A stretch of DNA of 46,495 nt from CAZJFC01 sp964545245 (GTDB lineage Bacteria; Pseudomonadota; Alphaproteobacteria; Rickettsiales; 21-14-0-20-44-7): NCBI GenBank assembly GCA_964545245.1, contig CAZJFC010000008.1, positions 1 to 46,495 on the forward strand. Reading direction: 5' to 3'. Position numbers and translations under genes: made by a program. This document shows positions 9,593 through 17,433 of the stretch, piece after piece. Within the stretch, counting starts at the first letter, position 1. Every line of letters starts with the position of its first letter. The notes below the pieces were generated by a model. It worked only from the letters and a program-made list of their open reading frames with translations. It did no database searches and had not been told where the DNA came from.

Positions 9593-10309
9593 ATGATAAC
9601 GGCACGGCATGAAATAATCGAATTCGACACGATTGACAGCACCAACGATGAGTTGCGCAAACTCGCCGAGAATGGCGCAAAGCATTTCACCATCGTGAGC
9701 GCGAAAAAGCAGAAGCGCGGCAAAGGGCGTTATTCCCGTGTATGGGACTCCCCCGCCGGGAACCTTTACCTTTCCATCCTTATCCGCAACACCCGTTTTG
9801 CCACCGCCTACCAGCTTTCATTCGTGGCCGGCCTTGCCGTGCTTGACGTGGTGCAGAACTGCCTGCCCGACAAGCGCGTTGAACTGAAATGGCCGAATGA
9901 CGTTCTGGTAGATGGCAAAAAGATCGCCGGGATATTGCTAGAATCCGCCACATCTTCAAATGGCAAACTGCAATACCTGATTATCGGCTTCGGCCTCAAC
10001 GTGAAAGCCTCGCCCGAATATGCCACCAACCTTAAAGCCAACGGCAGCAAAAAAAGCTTTGACTCCATCAAGCGTAATATCATCGAACGCTTTGAAAAGC
10101 ATTACACCGCGTGGCTGGAAGAGGGCTTCGGCAGCATCGGCGAAATCTGGTTGCGCAACGCGGCCTATATGGGCGAGAGCATCCGCGTGAACCTCCCTGA
10201 AAAAGAGGTTGAAGGCATTTTTCTTGGCCTCACACCGATCGGCGAATTGATTCTGGAAACCAGGGAAGGGAAGCAACTCATTTCATCCGGGGAAGTATAT
10301 GCCGTCTAA
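9593..10309 (+). CDS. birA: Biotin--[acetyl-CoA-carboxylase] ligase
   Basis: This enzyme makes biotinyl-AMP and transfers biotin to the carrier lysine of acetyl-CoA carboxylase and other biotin enzymes in the cytoplasm. The 238-residue protein is the monofunctional form: there is no N-terminal helix-turn-helix, so it should not be the biotin repressor. The biotinyl-AMP loop is seen as KRGKGRYSRVWDSPAGNLY (about residues 39-57) and the conserved KWPNDVLVDGKKIAGIL follows. A small SH3-like C-terminal domain completes it. The end overlaps coaX by 11 bases, so the two are coupled. Confidence 0.95.
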   Translation: MITARHEIIEFDTIDSTNDELRKLAENGAKHFTIVSAKKQKRGKGRYSRVWDSPAGNLYLSILIRNTRFATAYQLSFVAGLAVLDVVQNCLPDKRVELKWPNDVLVDGKKIAGILLESATSSNGKLQYLIIGFGLNVKASPEYATNLKANGSKKSFDSIKRNIIERFEKHYTAWLEEGFGSIGEIWLRNAAYMGESIRVNLPEKEVEGIFLGLTPIGELILETREGKQLISSGEVYAV

Positions 10310-11093
10310 CAACCTGCTGCTTGCGATTGACGCAGGCAATACCAACATCAACTTTGCCGTCTTCGATGGCAATAGCATAATCGCCAAATGGCGCATCGCC
10401 ACCATCCATAACCGCACCGGCGACGAATACGCGGTCATCCTTGCCCAGCTTTTGCAGAATGAAGGGCTGGATAAAAAACGCATCAAACACATCATCATCG
10501 CCTCGGTTGTGCCGCCCATCATGCTCCAGATAAACAAGCTGTGCCAGGGCCTGTTCAGGATAAAACCCCTCATAGTGGGCGAGAATATTCAGGTTCCGCT
10601 GAAGGTGAAGATCGACAACCCGAAAGAAATCGGCGCGGACCGCGTAGTGAACGCTATCGCCGCCCGCCTCAAATATAAACGCCCGGCAATCATTGTTGAT
10701 TTCGGCACCGCGACTACTTTCGACGTGCTGGATTCAACCGGCGCATATCGCGGCGGGGCGATCGCCCCCGGCATCAACCTTTCCCTCTCCGCCCTTCAGG
10801 AAGCAGCGGCACGCCTCCCTAAAGTATGGATTAAAAAACCGGCAAAGGTCATCGGCACCAATACGGTCAGCGCGATGCAATCGGGCATTTACTGGGGCTA
10901 CATAGCCATGATCGAAGGCATGGTTGACCGCATTAAAAAAGAAATGAAGGCCAACCCGCTGGTCATTGCCACCGGCGGCCTTGCCCCGATGTTCTCCGAA
11001 AGTACGAAATACATTGAAAAAATCGAGCCAGACCTTACATTGCTCGGCCTTAACGCAATATTCCAATCACAGGAAAAAAGCAGGAAATCATGA
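10299..11093 (+). CDS. coaX: Type III pantothenate kinase
   Basis: This enzyme phosphorylates pantothenate, the first step of coenzyme A synthesis. The 264-residue protein has the ASKHA-fold signatures of CoaX: LLLAIDAGNTNINFAVFDG at the N-terminus (phosphate 1 loop with catalytic Asp), GADRVVNAIAA in the middle, and VDFGTATTFDVLD then GGAIAPGINLS. It overlaps birA by 11 bases and rnj by four, so three cytoplasmic proteins appear to be made from one transcript. No type I CoaA is visible in the window. Confidence 0.96.
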   Translation: MPSNNLLLAIDAGNTNINFAVFDGNSIIAKWRIATIHNRTGDEYAVILAQLLQNEGLDKKRIKHIIIASVVPPIMLQINKLCQGLFRIKPLIVGENIQVPLKVKIDNPKEIGADRVVNAIAARLKYKRPAIIVDFGTATTFDVLDSTGAYRGGAIAPGINLSLSALQEAAARLPKVWIKKPAKVIGTNTVSAMQSGIYWGYIAMIEGMVDRIKKEMKANPLVIATGGLAPMFSESTKYIEKIEPDLTLLGLNAIFQSQEKSRKS

Positions 11094-12736
11094 ACCTCAA
11101 AAAACACAAAGACGATTTACTGTTTGTCCCTCTCGGCGGCTCCGGTGAGATTGGGATGAACCTCAACCTCTATCACCTTGGCGGCAAGTGGATAATGGTT
11201 GATTGCGGCATCGGCTTCGCGGACGATTATTACCCCGGCGCGGAAATCATCGTGCCGGATATAAAGTTTGTCGAATCCATCAAGAATGACCTGCTCGGCC
11301 TCGTCATCACCCACGCGCATGAAGACCATGTCGGCGGCGTGCCGTATTTATGGGAACAGTTCCGCTGCCCGGTTTACACCACAAAATTCACCGCCGAATT
11401 CCTGAAACTGAAACTGCTCGAAACCAGCTTCGGCAAGCAGGTAAAAATCCATGAAATCGAGCCGGGCAAAAAATTCGAGCTTGGCCCGTTTGAGATCGAC
11501 CCGATAAACCTCACCCACTCCATCCCCGAAATGCACGCGATGTCCATCAAGACCAAACATGGCACCATCATGCACACAGGCGACTGGAAGTTTGACGCCA
11601 ACCCGGTTATCGGCCCTTCCTCCAACAAGAAAGCCCTCAAGAAAAAAGGCGAGGAAGGCATACTCGCCCTCGTCTGCGACTCCACCAATGTTTTCTCGAT
11701 GGGTGAAAGCGGCTCGGAAGAAGAAGTCCAGAAAAGCCTCACCAAGCTTATCAAATCCTGCAAACAACGTGTTGCGGTGGGAACCTTTGCCTCAAACCTT
11801 GCGCGGGTCAGCTCCATCATTCAGGCTGCCAAAGCCGCCAACCGTGATATAGTCGTTTGTGGCCGTTCTTTCTGGCGCCTGATTGAAGCCGCCCGCGAAA
11901 GCGGCTATTTCAAGGATACCCCACGTTTGTTCAGCGAACAGGACGCTGCAAAAGTCCCGCGTTCCCGCGCCCTTTACCTTTGCACCGGCAGTCAGGCGGA
12001 ACCCCGCGCCGCCCTCTCACGCATCGCGGAAGGCACGCACCCTCACCTGAAACTTTTACCCGGCGATACGGTGATCCTCTCTTCAAAAATCATCCCCGGC
12101 AATGATATTTCCATTTTCCGCATGCTCAACCTGTTCACCAAGCAGGGACTGGAAGTAATCACCGAGAAAGACCATTTCGTCCACGTCTCCGGCCACCCAT
12201 ACCGCGATGAACTCACCAGCATGTATGAATACACCAAACCGAAAATTGCCATCCCCGTGCATGGCGAAGCAAGGCACATCCACGAACATGCTAAACTCGC
12301 AAAAGGACTTGGTGTTCCGCACGCAGTTGAGATTGAAAATGGTGAAGTGCTGAAACTCGCCCCCGGCAAGCATGAAAAAATCGGCGTTGTCCATGCCGGA
12401 AAACTGGCGATTGACGGTTTCACCTTCCACACCGGCGATTCCGACATCATGAAAGGCCGCCGCCGCCTGCGCAATTCCGGCGCGATATTCATCACCGTCC
12501 TGGTGGATAAGAAAGGCCACAGCGTCACCCTGCCCCAGCTCAGCGCCCCCGGATTGCTTGACGTGAAGCATGACCGTGAACTGTTGGCAGAGATATGCGA
12601 AGATGTGGAAGCGGCCATTGACGGCAAGAAAGATGTCGCCTCAATCAGCGATGCCGCCCGCCGCGCCGCACGTAAATTTGTCAAAACCGAACTTGATAAA
12701 AACCCGATAATCGAAGTCCATGTGCTAAAGATTTAG
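11090..12736 (+). CDS. rnj: Ribonuclease J
   Basis: This is a metallo-beta-lactamase/beta-CASP family ribonuclease with 5'-3' exonuclease and endonuclease activity, involved in rRNA maturation and mRNA decay. The 548-residue protein has the zinc motif H75-A-H77-E-D79-H80, a second metal histidine in THSIPEMHA, and HTGDWKFD. The beta-CASP region includes VSGHPYRDEL and IPVHGEARH near residue 390. Its position after birA-coaX is a recurring alphaproteobacterial arrangement. The start overlaps the coaX stop (ATGA). A DUF1467 gene follows three bases later. Confidence 0.95.
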   Translation: MNLKKHKDDLLFVPLGGSGEIGMNLNLYHLGGKWIMVDCGIGFADDYYPGAEIIVPDIKFVESIKNDLLGLVITHAHEDHVGGVPYLWEQFRCPVYTTKFTAEFLKLKLLETSFGKQVKIHEIEPGKKFELGPFEIDPINLTHSIPEMHAMSIKTKHGTIMHTGDWKFDANPVIGPSSNKKALKKKGEEGILALVCDSTNVFSMGESGSEEEVQKSLTKLIKSCKQRVAVGTFASNLARVSSIIQAAKAANRDIVVCGRSFWRLIEAARESGYFKDTPRLFSEQDAAKVPRSRALYLCTGSQAEPRAALSRIAEGTHPHLKLLPGDTVILSSKIIPGNDISIFRMLNLFTKQGLEVITEKDHFVHVSGHPYRDELTSMYEYTKPKIAIPVHGEARHIHEHAKLAKGLGVPHAVEIENGEVLKLAPGKHEKIGVVHAGKLAIDGFTFHTGDSDIMKGRRRLRNSGAIFITVLVDKKGHSVTLPQLSAPGLLDVKHDRELLAEICEDVEAAIDGKKDVASISDAARRAARKFVKTELDKNPIIEVHVLKI

Positions 12737-12739
12737 GTT

Positions 12740-12955
12740 ATGCAGGTAGTCCATATTATCGTCTTTTTCATGATCTGCTGGTGGATGGTGTTTTACATCA
12801 TGCTGCCAATCGGCGTTAAGGACGACGAAAACCGCATTACCGGCCAGGCCAGCTCCGCCCCGCGCAACCCTTACATAAAGCGGAAAATAATCATCGCCTC
12901 AGTAGTGACAGTGATTATTACCTTGATTTTCTTCACCTTAGTCAGTAGTCAGTAG
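12740..12955 (+). CDS. DUF1467 family small membrane protein
   Basis: This 71-residue inner-membrane protein has two hydrophobic helices (about residues 5-23 and 49-67) separated by a loop containing LPIGVKDDEN, characteristic of DUF1467. Its biochemical role is unknown; it is conserved in Alphaproteobacteria, often after rnj, as here with a three-base gap. The last four codons and the TAG stop lie inside a 7-bp repeat array that begins at 12940, so the exact C-terminus (VSSQ) is repeat-encoded. Confidence 0.85.
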   Translation: MQVVHIIVFFMICWWMVFYIMLPIGVKDDENRITGQASSAPRNPYIKRKIIIASVVTVIITLIFFTLVSSQ

Positions 12956-12967
12956 TCGCTGGTCGCT
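12940..12967. repeat. Heptamer array between the DUF1467 and four-helix genes
   Basis: Four consecutive 7-bp units (agtcagt twice, agtcgct, ggtcgct) form a degenerate array. It supplies the stop codon of the upstream gene and ends six bases before the next start codon. Confidence 0.75.
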
Positions 12968-12973
12968 AGCTTT

Positions 12974-13336
12974 ATGGTTAACAAAACAAAAAGATATGAA
13001 GATTTGCTCGTCTGGCAAAAGTCCGTGGAGCTATCCGTACAAGTGTTCAATTTAACACGGGAATTTCCCAAAGAAGAACTGTTTGGCCTTGCGCAGCAAA
13101 TGCGCCGTTGCGCTGTTTCCGTCCCATCGAATATCGCTGAAGGCAGTGAAAGGGGCAGTGACAAGGAGTTTTCACGCTTCCTGAACATTAGCCTTGGCTC
13201 GCTTGCGGAACTGAAAACACAGATAATCATTGCAGACAAAGTTAATTTAATATCGAATAAAATCTCATCCGAATTAAAGAATAATATTGATGAAATTGCC
13301 AAAATGCTGAAATCTTTAAAAAATAAACTATGCTAG
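12974..13336 (+). CDS. Four helix bundle protein (23S IVS-type family)
   Basis: This is a 120-residue member of the small four-helix-bundle family first noted in 23S rRNA intervening sequences. Typical features are YEDLLVWQKSVELS at the N-terminus, FPKEELFGLAQQMRRCAVSVPSNIAEG in the middle and SLGSLAELKTQIIIA before the last helix. The biochemical function of the family is not established. The gene is more AT-rich than its neighbours and is bounded by heptamer arrays on both sides, as if it had been inserted as a single-gene cassette between the DUF1467 gene and topA. No obvious ribosome binding site precedes the ATG. Confidence 0.88.
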   Translation: MVNKTKRYEDLLVWQKSVELSVQVFNLTREFPKEELFGLAQQMRRCAVSVPSNIAEGSERGSDKEFSRFLNISLGSLAELKTQIIIADKVNLISNKISSELKNNIDEIAKMLKSLKNKLC

Positions 13337-13362
13337 AGACAAGTGACTAGGGACCAGAGACT
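13335..13362. repeat. Heptamer array upstream of topA
   Basis: Four 7-bp units (agagaca, agtgact, agggacc, agagact) overlap the TAG stop of the four-helix-bundle gene and end six bases before the topA start codon. Confidence 0.75.
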
Positions 13363-13368
13363 TAAAAA

Positions 13369-15867
13369 ATGAAATTAGTAATCGTAGAATCGCCGGCGAA
13401 GGCGAAGACCATCAATAAATACCTCGGCAAAGACTATAAGGTTCTGGCCAGCTACGGCCACATCCGCGACCTTCCGAGCAAGAACGGCTCCGTTGAACCG
13501 GAAAATGATTTCTTCATGCATTACGAAGTCGATGCCGACGCGAAGCGCTTGAAGGAAATCACCACCGCCGCCAAAGACTCCGATGAGATCATCCTCGCAA
13601 CCGACCCTGACCGCGAAGGGGAGTCAATCTCATGGCACGTGATGGAAGTGCTGCGCGAGAAAAAGGCGGTCAAGAAAGACACCAAATTCAGCCGCGTCGT
13701 GTTCAACGCCATCACCAAATCCGCGGTGCAGCAGGGCATCGATAACCCGCGCGAAGTCGATATGGACCTCGTTAACGCCCAGCAGGCACGCCGCGCGCTT
13801 GATTACCTTGTAGGCTTCACCCTCTCCCCCGTCCTGTGGCGCAAACTCCCCGGCGCGCGCAGCGCTGGCCGCGTGCAGTCCGTCGCGCTCCGCCTGATCT
13901 GCGACCGCGAGGCGGAAATCGAGCAGTTCATATCGCAGGAATACTGGGATGTGAAAACCATCCTCGCCAACGGCATCAACGCCCGCGTCACCCATGTTGA
14001 AGGCAAGAAACTCGACAAGTTCGACATCCCCAACGAGGAAGCCGCCCGCCGCATAGAATCGCGCATAACCGGCAAGGATGTCACCGTAATTTCCATCGAG
14101 GAAAAACAGGCAAGGCGCAACCCGAAAGCTCCTTTCATCACCTCCACCCTTCAGCAGGAGGCCGCACGCAAGCTCGGTTTCGGCGCGAAGAAAACCATGC
14201 AGCTCGCGCAAAAACTCTATGAGGGCGTGAACGAAGAAGGCGGGCTCATCACCTATATGCGTACCGATGGCGTTTATGTCGCGCCGGAAGCGATCAGTGC
14301 CGCACGCTCGCTGATTGAATCAAAATACGGCAAGAATTACCTCCCATCCTCCCCGCGCCTTTATTCCAGCAAGGCCAAGAATTCTCAGGAAGCGCATGAG
14401 GCGATCCGCCCGACAGACATGAGCCGCACGCCGGAAAGCGTCGCCAAATCGCTCGACAGTGACATGGCTCGTCTTTATGAACTCATCTGGAAGCGCATGG
14501 TCGCAAGCCAGATGGAATCCGCCGTGTTCGACCAGGTTGCGGTTGATTTTGAAACCTCCGATAAATTCGCCATCCTCCGCGCCAATGGCTCGGTCGTGAA
14601 GTTCGACGGCTACCAGAAAGTTTACGAAGAAGGCCGCGACGACGAGGAAGACGAAGAAAGCCGCCGCCTGCCGAAGGTCGATAAAGGCCAGCAACTCGGC
14701 ATCGAGGAAGTAAAGGCGGAGCAGCATTTCACCGAACCGCCACCGCGTTATTCAGAAGCTTCGCTGGTGAAAAAACTTGAGGAAATGGGCATTGGCCGCC
14801 CTTCCACCTATGCCAGCATCATCTCGGTGTTGCAGGACAGGCAATATGTGAACCTCGATAAAAAACGCTTCACGCCAACCGAGCGCGGACGCATCGTAAC
14901 CGCGTTCCTCACCAGCTTCTTCACGAAATATGTCGAATTCGACTACACCGCAAAGCTTGAAGAAGAACTCGACGAAGTCTCCGAAGGCAAAATTGAATGG
15001 AAACAGGTTTTGCGTGATTTCTGGAGTGAGTTCATCACCAAGATCGAAGACGCGCAAAAGCTGAAAATCTCCGAAGTGCTTGAGAAAATGAACGAGCTTC
15101 TCCAGCACCACATCTTCCCGAACGGCCGCAAATGCCCTTCCTGCGCGGATGGTACGCTTGGCCTCAAGGTCAGCAAATTCGGCGCGTTCATCGGCTGCTC
15201 GAATTACCCGGATTGCAGTTACACCACAAAACTTTCCTACGAAACCGAGGAATCAAAAGCCGATGGCGACGCCCCGGCAGCGGCCAGCGAAGAACCGCGC
15301 AGCATCGGCGCAGACCCGGATTCCGGCCTTGAAGTCACCGTCCGCAAAGGCCCTTACGGCTGGTATATGCAGCTCGGCGAAGAAACCAAGGAAGGTAAAA
15401 AGAAGATAAAACCCAAGCGTTTCCCGGTGCCGAAAACCATGCCGCCGGATGACGTTACGCTCGAAATCGCGCCGCGTTACCTTTCCCTCCCGCGCGAAGT
15501 CGGCATCCACCCGGAAACGCAGAAACCGATCGTCGCCGGGCTTGGCCGTTTCGGCCCTTACCTGCTGCATGACGGCAAATACACCAGCCTAAGGGGTGAC
15601 GACATCCTCGAGATCGGCATCAACCGCGCCGTGGATGTTATCGCGGAGGCCGCCAGCAAATCCGCTGCCGGTGGCGGGCGCGGAGGCTTCGGCACCATCC
15701 GCGAGATCGGCGAGTTCGAGGGCGAGAAAATCGTTCTCAGCAAAGGGCGTTACGGGCCTTACATCAAATATGGCAAACTCAATGTCGCCCTCCCGAAAGG
15801 CACGGATACCGACGCACTCACCCTCGAAGAAGCAGGCGAGCTGGTTAAAAAGAAAAAAAGCAAATAA
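13369..15867 (+). CDS. topA: DNA topoisomerase I (type IA)
   Basis: This enzyme relaxes negative supercoils by transient single-strand cleavage. The 832-residue protein begins with the Toprim domain (IVESPAKAKTINKYLG and the metal motif DPDREGE). The catalytic tyrosine is Y296, followed by R298, in ITYMRTDG. One Zn-finger with C589, C592, C610 and C616 follows the core. After it comes the long alphaproteobacterial C-terminal region with repeated KGPYGWYM, GRFGPYLLHD and GRYGPYIKYG blocks, ending in a basic tail. The gene starts six bases after a heptamer array and has no classic Shine-Dalgarno. dprA, often next to topA, is absent here. Confidence 0.97.
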   Translation: MKLVIVESPAKAKTINKYLGKDYKVLASYGHIRDLPSKNGSVEPENDFFMHYEVDADAKRLKEITTAAKDSDEIILATDPDREGESISWHVMEVLREKKAVKKDTKFSRVVFNAITKSAVQQGIDNPREVDMDLVNAQQARRALDYLVGFTLSPVLWRKLPGARSAGRVQSVALRLICDREAEIEQFISQEYWDVKTILANGINARVTHVEGKKLDKFDIPNEEAARRIESRITGKDVTVISIEEKQARRNPKAPFITSTLQQEAARKLGFGAKKTMQLAQKLYEGVNEEGGLITYMRTDGVYVAPEAISAARSLIESKYGKNYLPSSPRLYSSKAKNSQEAHEAIRPTDMSRTPESVAKSLDSDMARLYELIWKRMVASQMESAVFDQVAVDFETSDKFAILRANGSVVKFDGYQKVYEEGRDDEEDEESRRLPKVDKGQQLGIEEVKAEQHFTEPPPRYSEASLVKKLEEMGIGRPSTYASIISVLQDRQYVNLDKKRFTPTERGRIVTAFLTSFFTKYVEFDYTAKLEEELDEVSEGKIEWKQVLRDFWSEFITKIEDAQKLKISEVLEKMNELLQHHIFPNGRKCPSCADGTLGLKVSKFGAFIGCSNYPDCSYTTKLSYETEESKADGDAPAAASEEPRSIGADPDSGLEVTVRKGPYGWYMQLGEETKEGKKKIKPKRFPVPKTMPPDDVTLEIAPRYLSLPREVGIHPETQKPIVAGLGRFGPYLLHDGKYTSLRGDDILEIGINRAVDVIAEAASKSAAGGGRGGFGTIREIGEFEGEKIVLSKGRYGPYIKYGKLNVALPKGTDTDALTLEEAGELVKKKKSK

Positions 15868-15868
15868 C

Positions 15869-16597
15869 ATGAAAACCAAAACCGCCCTCCTCACCTTAAT
15901 AATGGCCGGCGCTGCCTCCCCTGCGCTTTCGCACGGCACGCACCTGAAAACCACCCACATCGAAGCCGGGCATTTTGAACTGCACAACATCATGGGCTTT
16001 TCCTCCGATAAAAAAGACGGCGACAGCTTCGACAACGAAGTTGAGTTATCCTACAGCTTCACCGACAGGTTCAAGCTTGAACTCAGCCTTTCCTCCGAAA
16101 ACCACGAGAACGAACCGGCAGACTGGGTAAGCGCAGTTGGCGTGGCAGCGCAATTCGCCGTCCTGACCGAAGGTGAATGCACACCGGGAATGCATCTTTA
16201 CCTAGGCTATGAATTCAACCGGGAACACAACTCCCCCGGCCCGGATTCACTTGAACTGGTTGCCATTTTTGAAAAGAATTACGGCAAATTCAACGGCCTG
16301 CTTAACCTGAAATTCGCCAAAGAAATAGGCGACCACGCAGAAGGCGGAGTTGAATTCAGCCTTGCCGCACGGCCCAGCTATTCAATCACCGAACATTTCG
16401 CCGCAGGGATCGAATATTTCGCCGATTTCCACCAGATCGACTCAATGCCGCGCTACAGCGAACAAAGCCACCAGATCGGCCCTGTAGTAATGTTCTCCCC
16501 ATTCCACGATGCTCATGCTTCGCTTGCATGGCTGGGCGGAATTTCAGGCGATGCGCCGGACAGCACCGTTAAATTTGAACTCGGCCTTGAGTTTTAA
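15869..16597 (+). CDS. Putative outer-membrane beta-barrel protein
   Basis: I do not recognise a named family. The 242-residue protein has a signal peptide (basic start, hydrophobic core, cleavage probably after PALS near residue 21). A pattern of alternating beta-strands follows, such as VELSYSFTDRFKLELSLS and VEFSLAARPSYSITEHFAAGIEYF. It ends in VKFELGLEF, an amphipathic strand with terminal Phe that fits the BAM recognition signal. The family resembles uncharacterised 8-12 strand barrels. The start at 15869, one base after the topA stop, is chosen over an in-frame start inside topA because only this gives the signal peptide. Confidence 0.75.
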   Translation: MKTKTALLTLIMAGAASPALSHGTHLKTTHIEAGHFELHNIMGFSSDKKDGDSFDNEVELSYSFTDRFKLELSLSSENHENEPADWVSAVGVAAQFAVLTEGECTPGMHLYLGYEFNREHNSPGPDSLELVAIFEKNYGKFNGLLNLKFAKEIGDHAEGGVEFSLAARPSYSITEHFAAGIEYFADFHQIDSMPRYSEQSHQIGPVVMFSPFHDAHASLAWLGGISGDAPDSTVKFELGLEF

Positions 16598-16611
16598 TTT
16601 TCAGGAGTCAT

Positions 16612-16686
16612 GTCATTGCGAGCGAACAGCGTGAGCGTGGCAATCCAGTCTGGATTGCTTCGTCGGCGCTGCCTCCTCGCAATGAC
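16612..16686. repeat. Palindromic dispersed repeat, family A
   Basis: A 75-bp imperfect palindrome begins gtcattgcg and ends cgcaatgac, with an inner caatccag/ctggattg stem. A second copy of nearly the same length is at 35074-35149 between yejB and yejE. Confidence 0.8.
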
Positions 16687-16776
16687 AAAACAAAGAATAA
16701 TACATACAACTATACAATTTTACTAACATCACACAAAGAACTTTATTTTCCTTAAGCTTTATGCCATAAGCTGGTT

Positions 16777-17316
16777 ATGGGCAGCATTTCACCACCTCTC
16801 AACAAAGCAGCTATACGCAATGGAACAAAGATTTTTGCCTCTTTCATTTTAGAAAAAATCCGTGGCTCACTGCCAACAGAAGCAACGGGGCTTTGTGAAC
16901 CTTTCCTTTCACCGTTCCGGTCACCTGAAGTTGCCTCAAAAGGCCCGCACCGCGTATGGGGAGAACTGGCGGGCACAAGGAGGGAATTTAATAAGCAGGC
17001 GGCTACATTTCTTCCGCCGGAATCATTGGTTTCGACAGAAAGACTCCTTCATGTCCTGGCGCGCATATATTGCATTAATGCAGAGCAACCAACAATTTAT
17101 ACGAAAGAAGAAAACCCTGAACGCCATCAGGTAAAGACATATCTGAGCCTGCTCCCCGGCCTGAATGGCGATGCCGAAAAAGCCTGCGAAACTTTGGTTG
17201 AGCAGCAATTAAAAGTCATAGACAGAAAACTGGCAGAACGCGACGAGTTACTTGACGCAAGAAGAAAACAGCACACAAGGATCAACCCCGATGGCGGAGC
17301 ATTCCACAGCCGCTAA
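16777..17316 (+). CDS. Hypothetical protein
   Basis: This 179-residue reading frame has no family I recognise. It has no signal peptide or membrane segment. The middle (TERLLHVLARIYCINAEQ) and the end (AEKACETLVEQQLKVIDRKLAERDELLDAR) look helical, the latter like a coiled coil, and the tail is polar. It lies alone between a palindromic repeat and a convergent lipoprotein gene whose stop codon overlaps its own. The first 60 residues have mixed composition and the true start may be further in. It could be a strain-specific gene. Confidence 0.55.
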   Translation: MGSISPPLNKAAIRNGTKIFASFILEKIRGSLPTEATGLCEPFLSPFRSPEVASKGPHRVWGELAGTRREFNKQAATFLPPESLVSTERLLHVLARIYCINAEQPTIYTKEENPERHQVKTYLSLLPGLNGDAEKACETLVEQQLKVIDRKLAERDELLDARRKQHTRINPDGGAFHSR

Positions 17317-17432
17317 AACACCGTCCTGCGCTCTTCGCCTTCGGGCAGTTCCAAATCCTTCTTCACCCCGCAGGATGTAGTGAGTGCGGCAATAAAGACA
17401 ATTACACCAAGTATGATAATGTTTTTAAACAT
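17313..17432 (-). CDS. Small LptM-like lipoprotein
   Basis: This 39-residue protein, too short for usual ORF cut-offs, starts with a hydrophobic segment and a lipobox, TTSC-GVKKDLELP, with the lipidated Cys near residue 21. The CG-x-K-x-LxLP pattern after the Cys matches the LptM (YifL) type of small lipoprotein, which helps mature the LptD LPS translocon in enterobacteria. It begins one base after the argH stop, a common location for this gene, where lysA usually follows. Here lysA is absent and the gene ends tail-to-tail with the orphan gene at 16777-17316, overlapping it by four bases. Confidence 0.75.
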   Translation of the reverse strand: MFKNIIILGVIVFIAALTTSCGVKKDLELPEGEERRTVF

Positions 17433-17433
17433 A

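Noticed and set aside
9593..9700. An N-terminal repressor domain for BirA
   Set aside because: The protein begins directly with the catalytic domain, so no DNA-binding role is supported.
15596..15868. N-terminal extension of the outer-membrane protein gene into topA
   Set aside because: The extension overlaps the conserved TopA C-terminus, while the ATG at 15869 gives a proper signal peptide.
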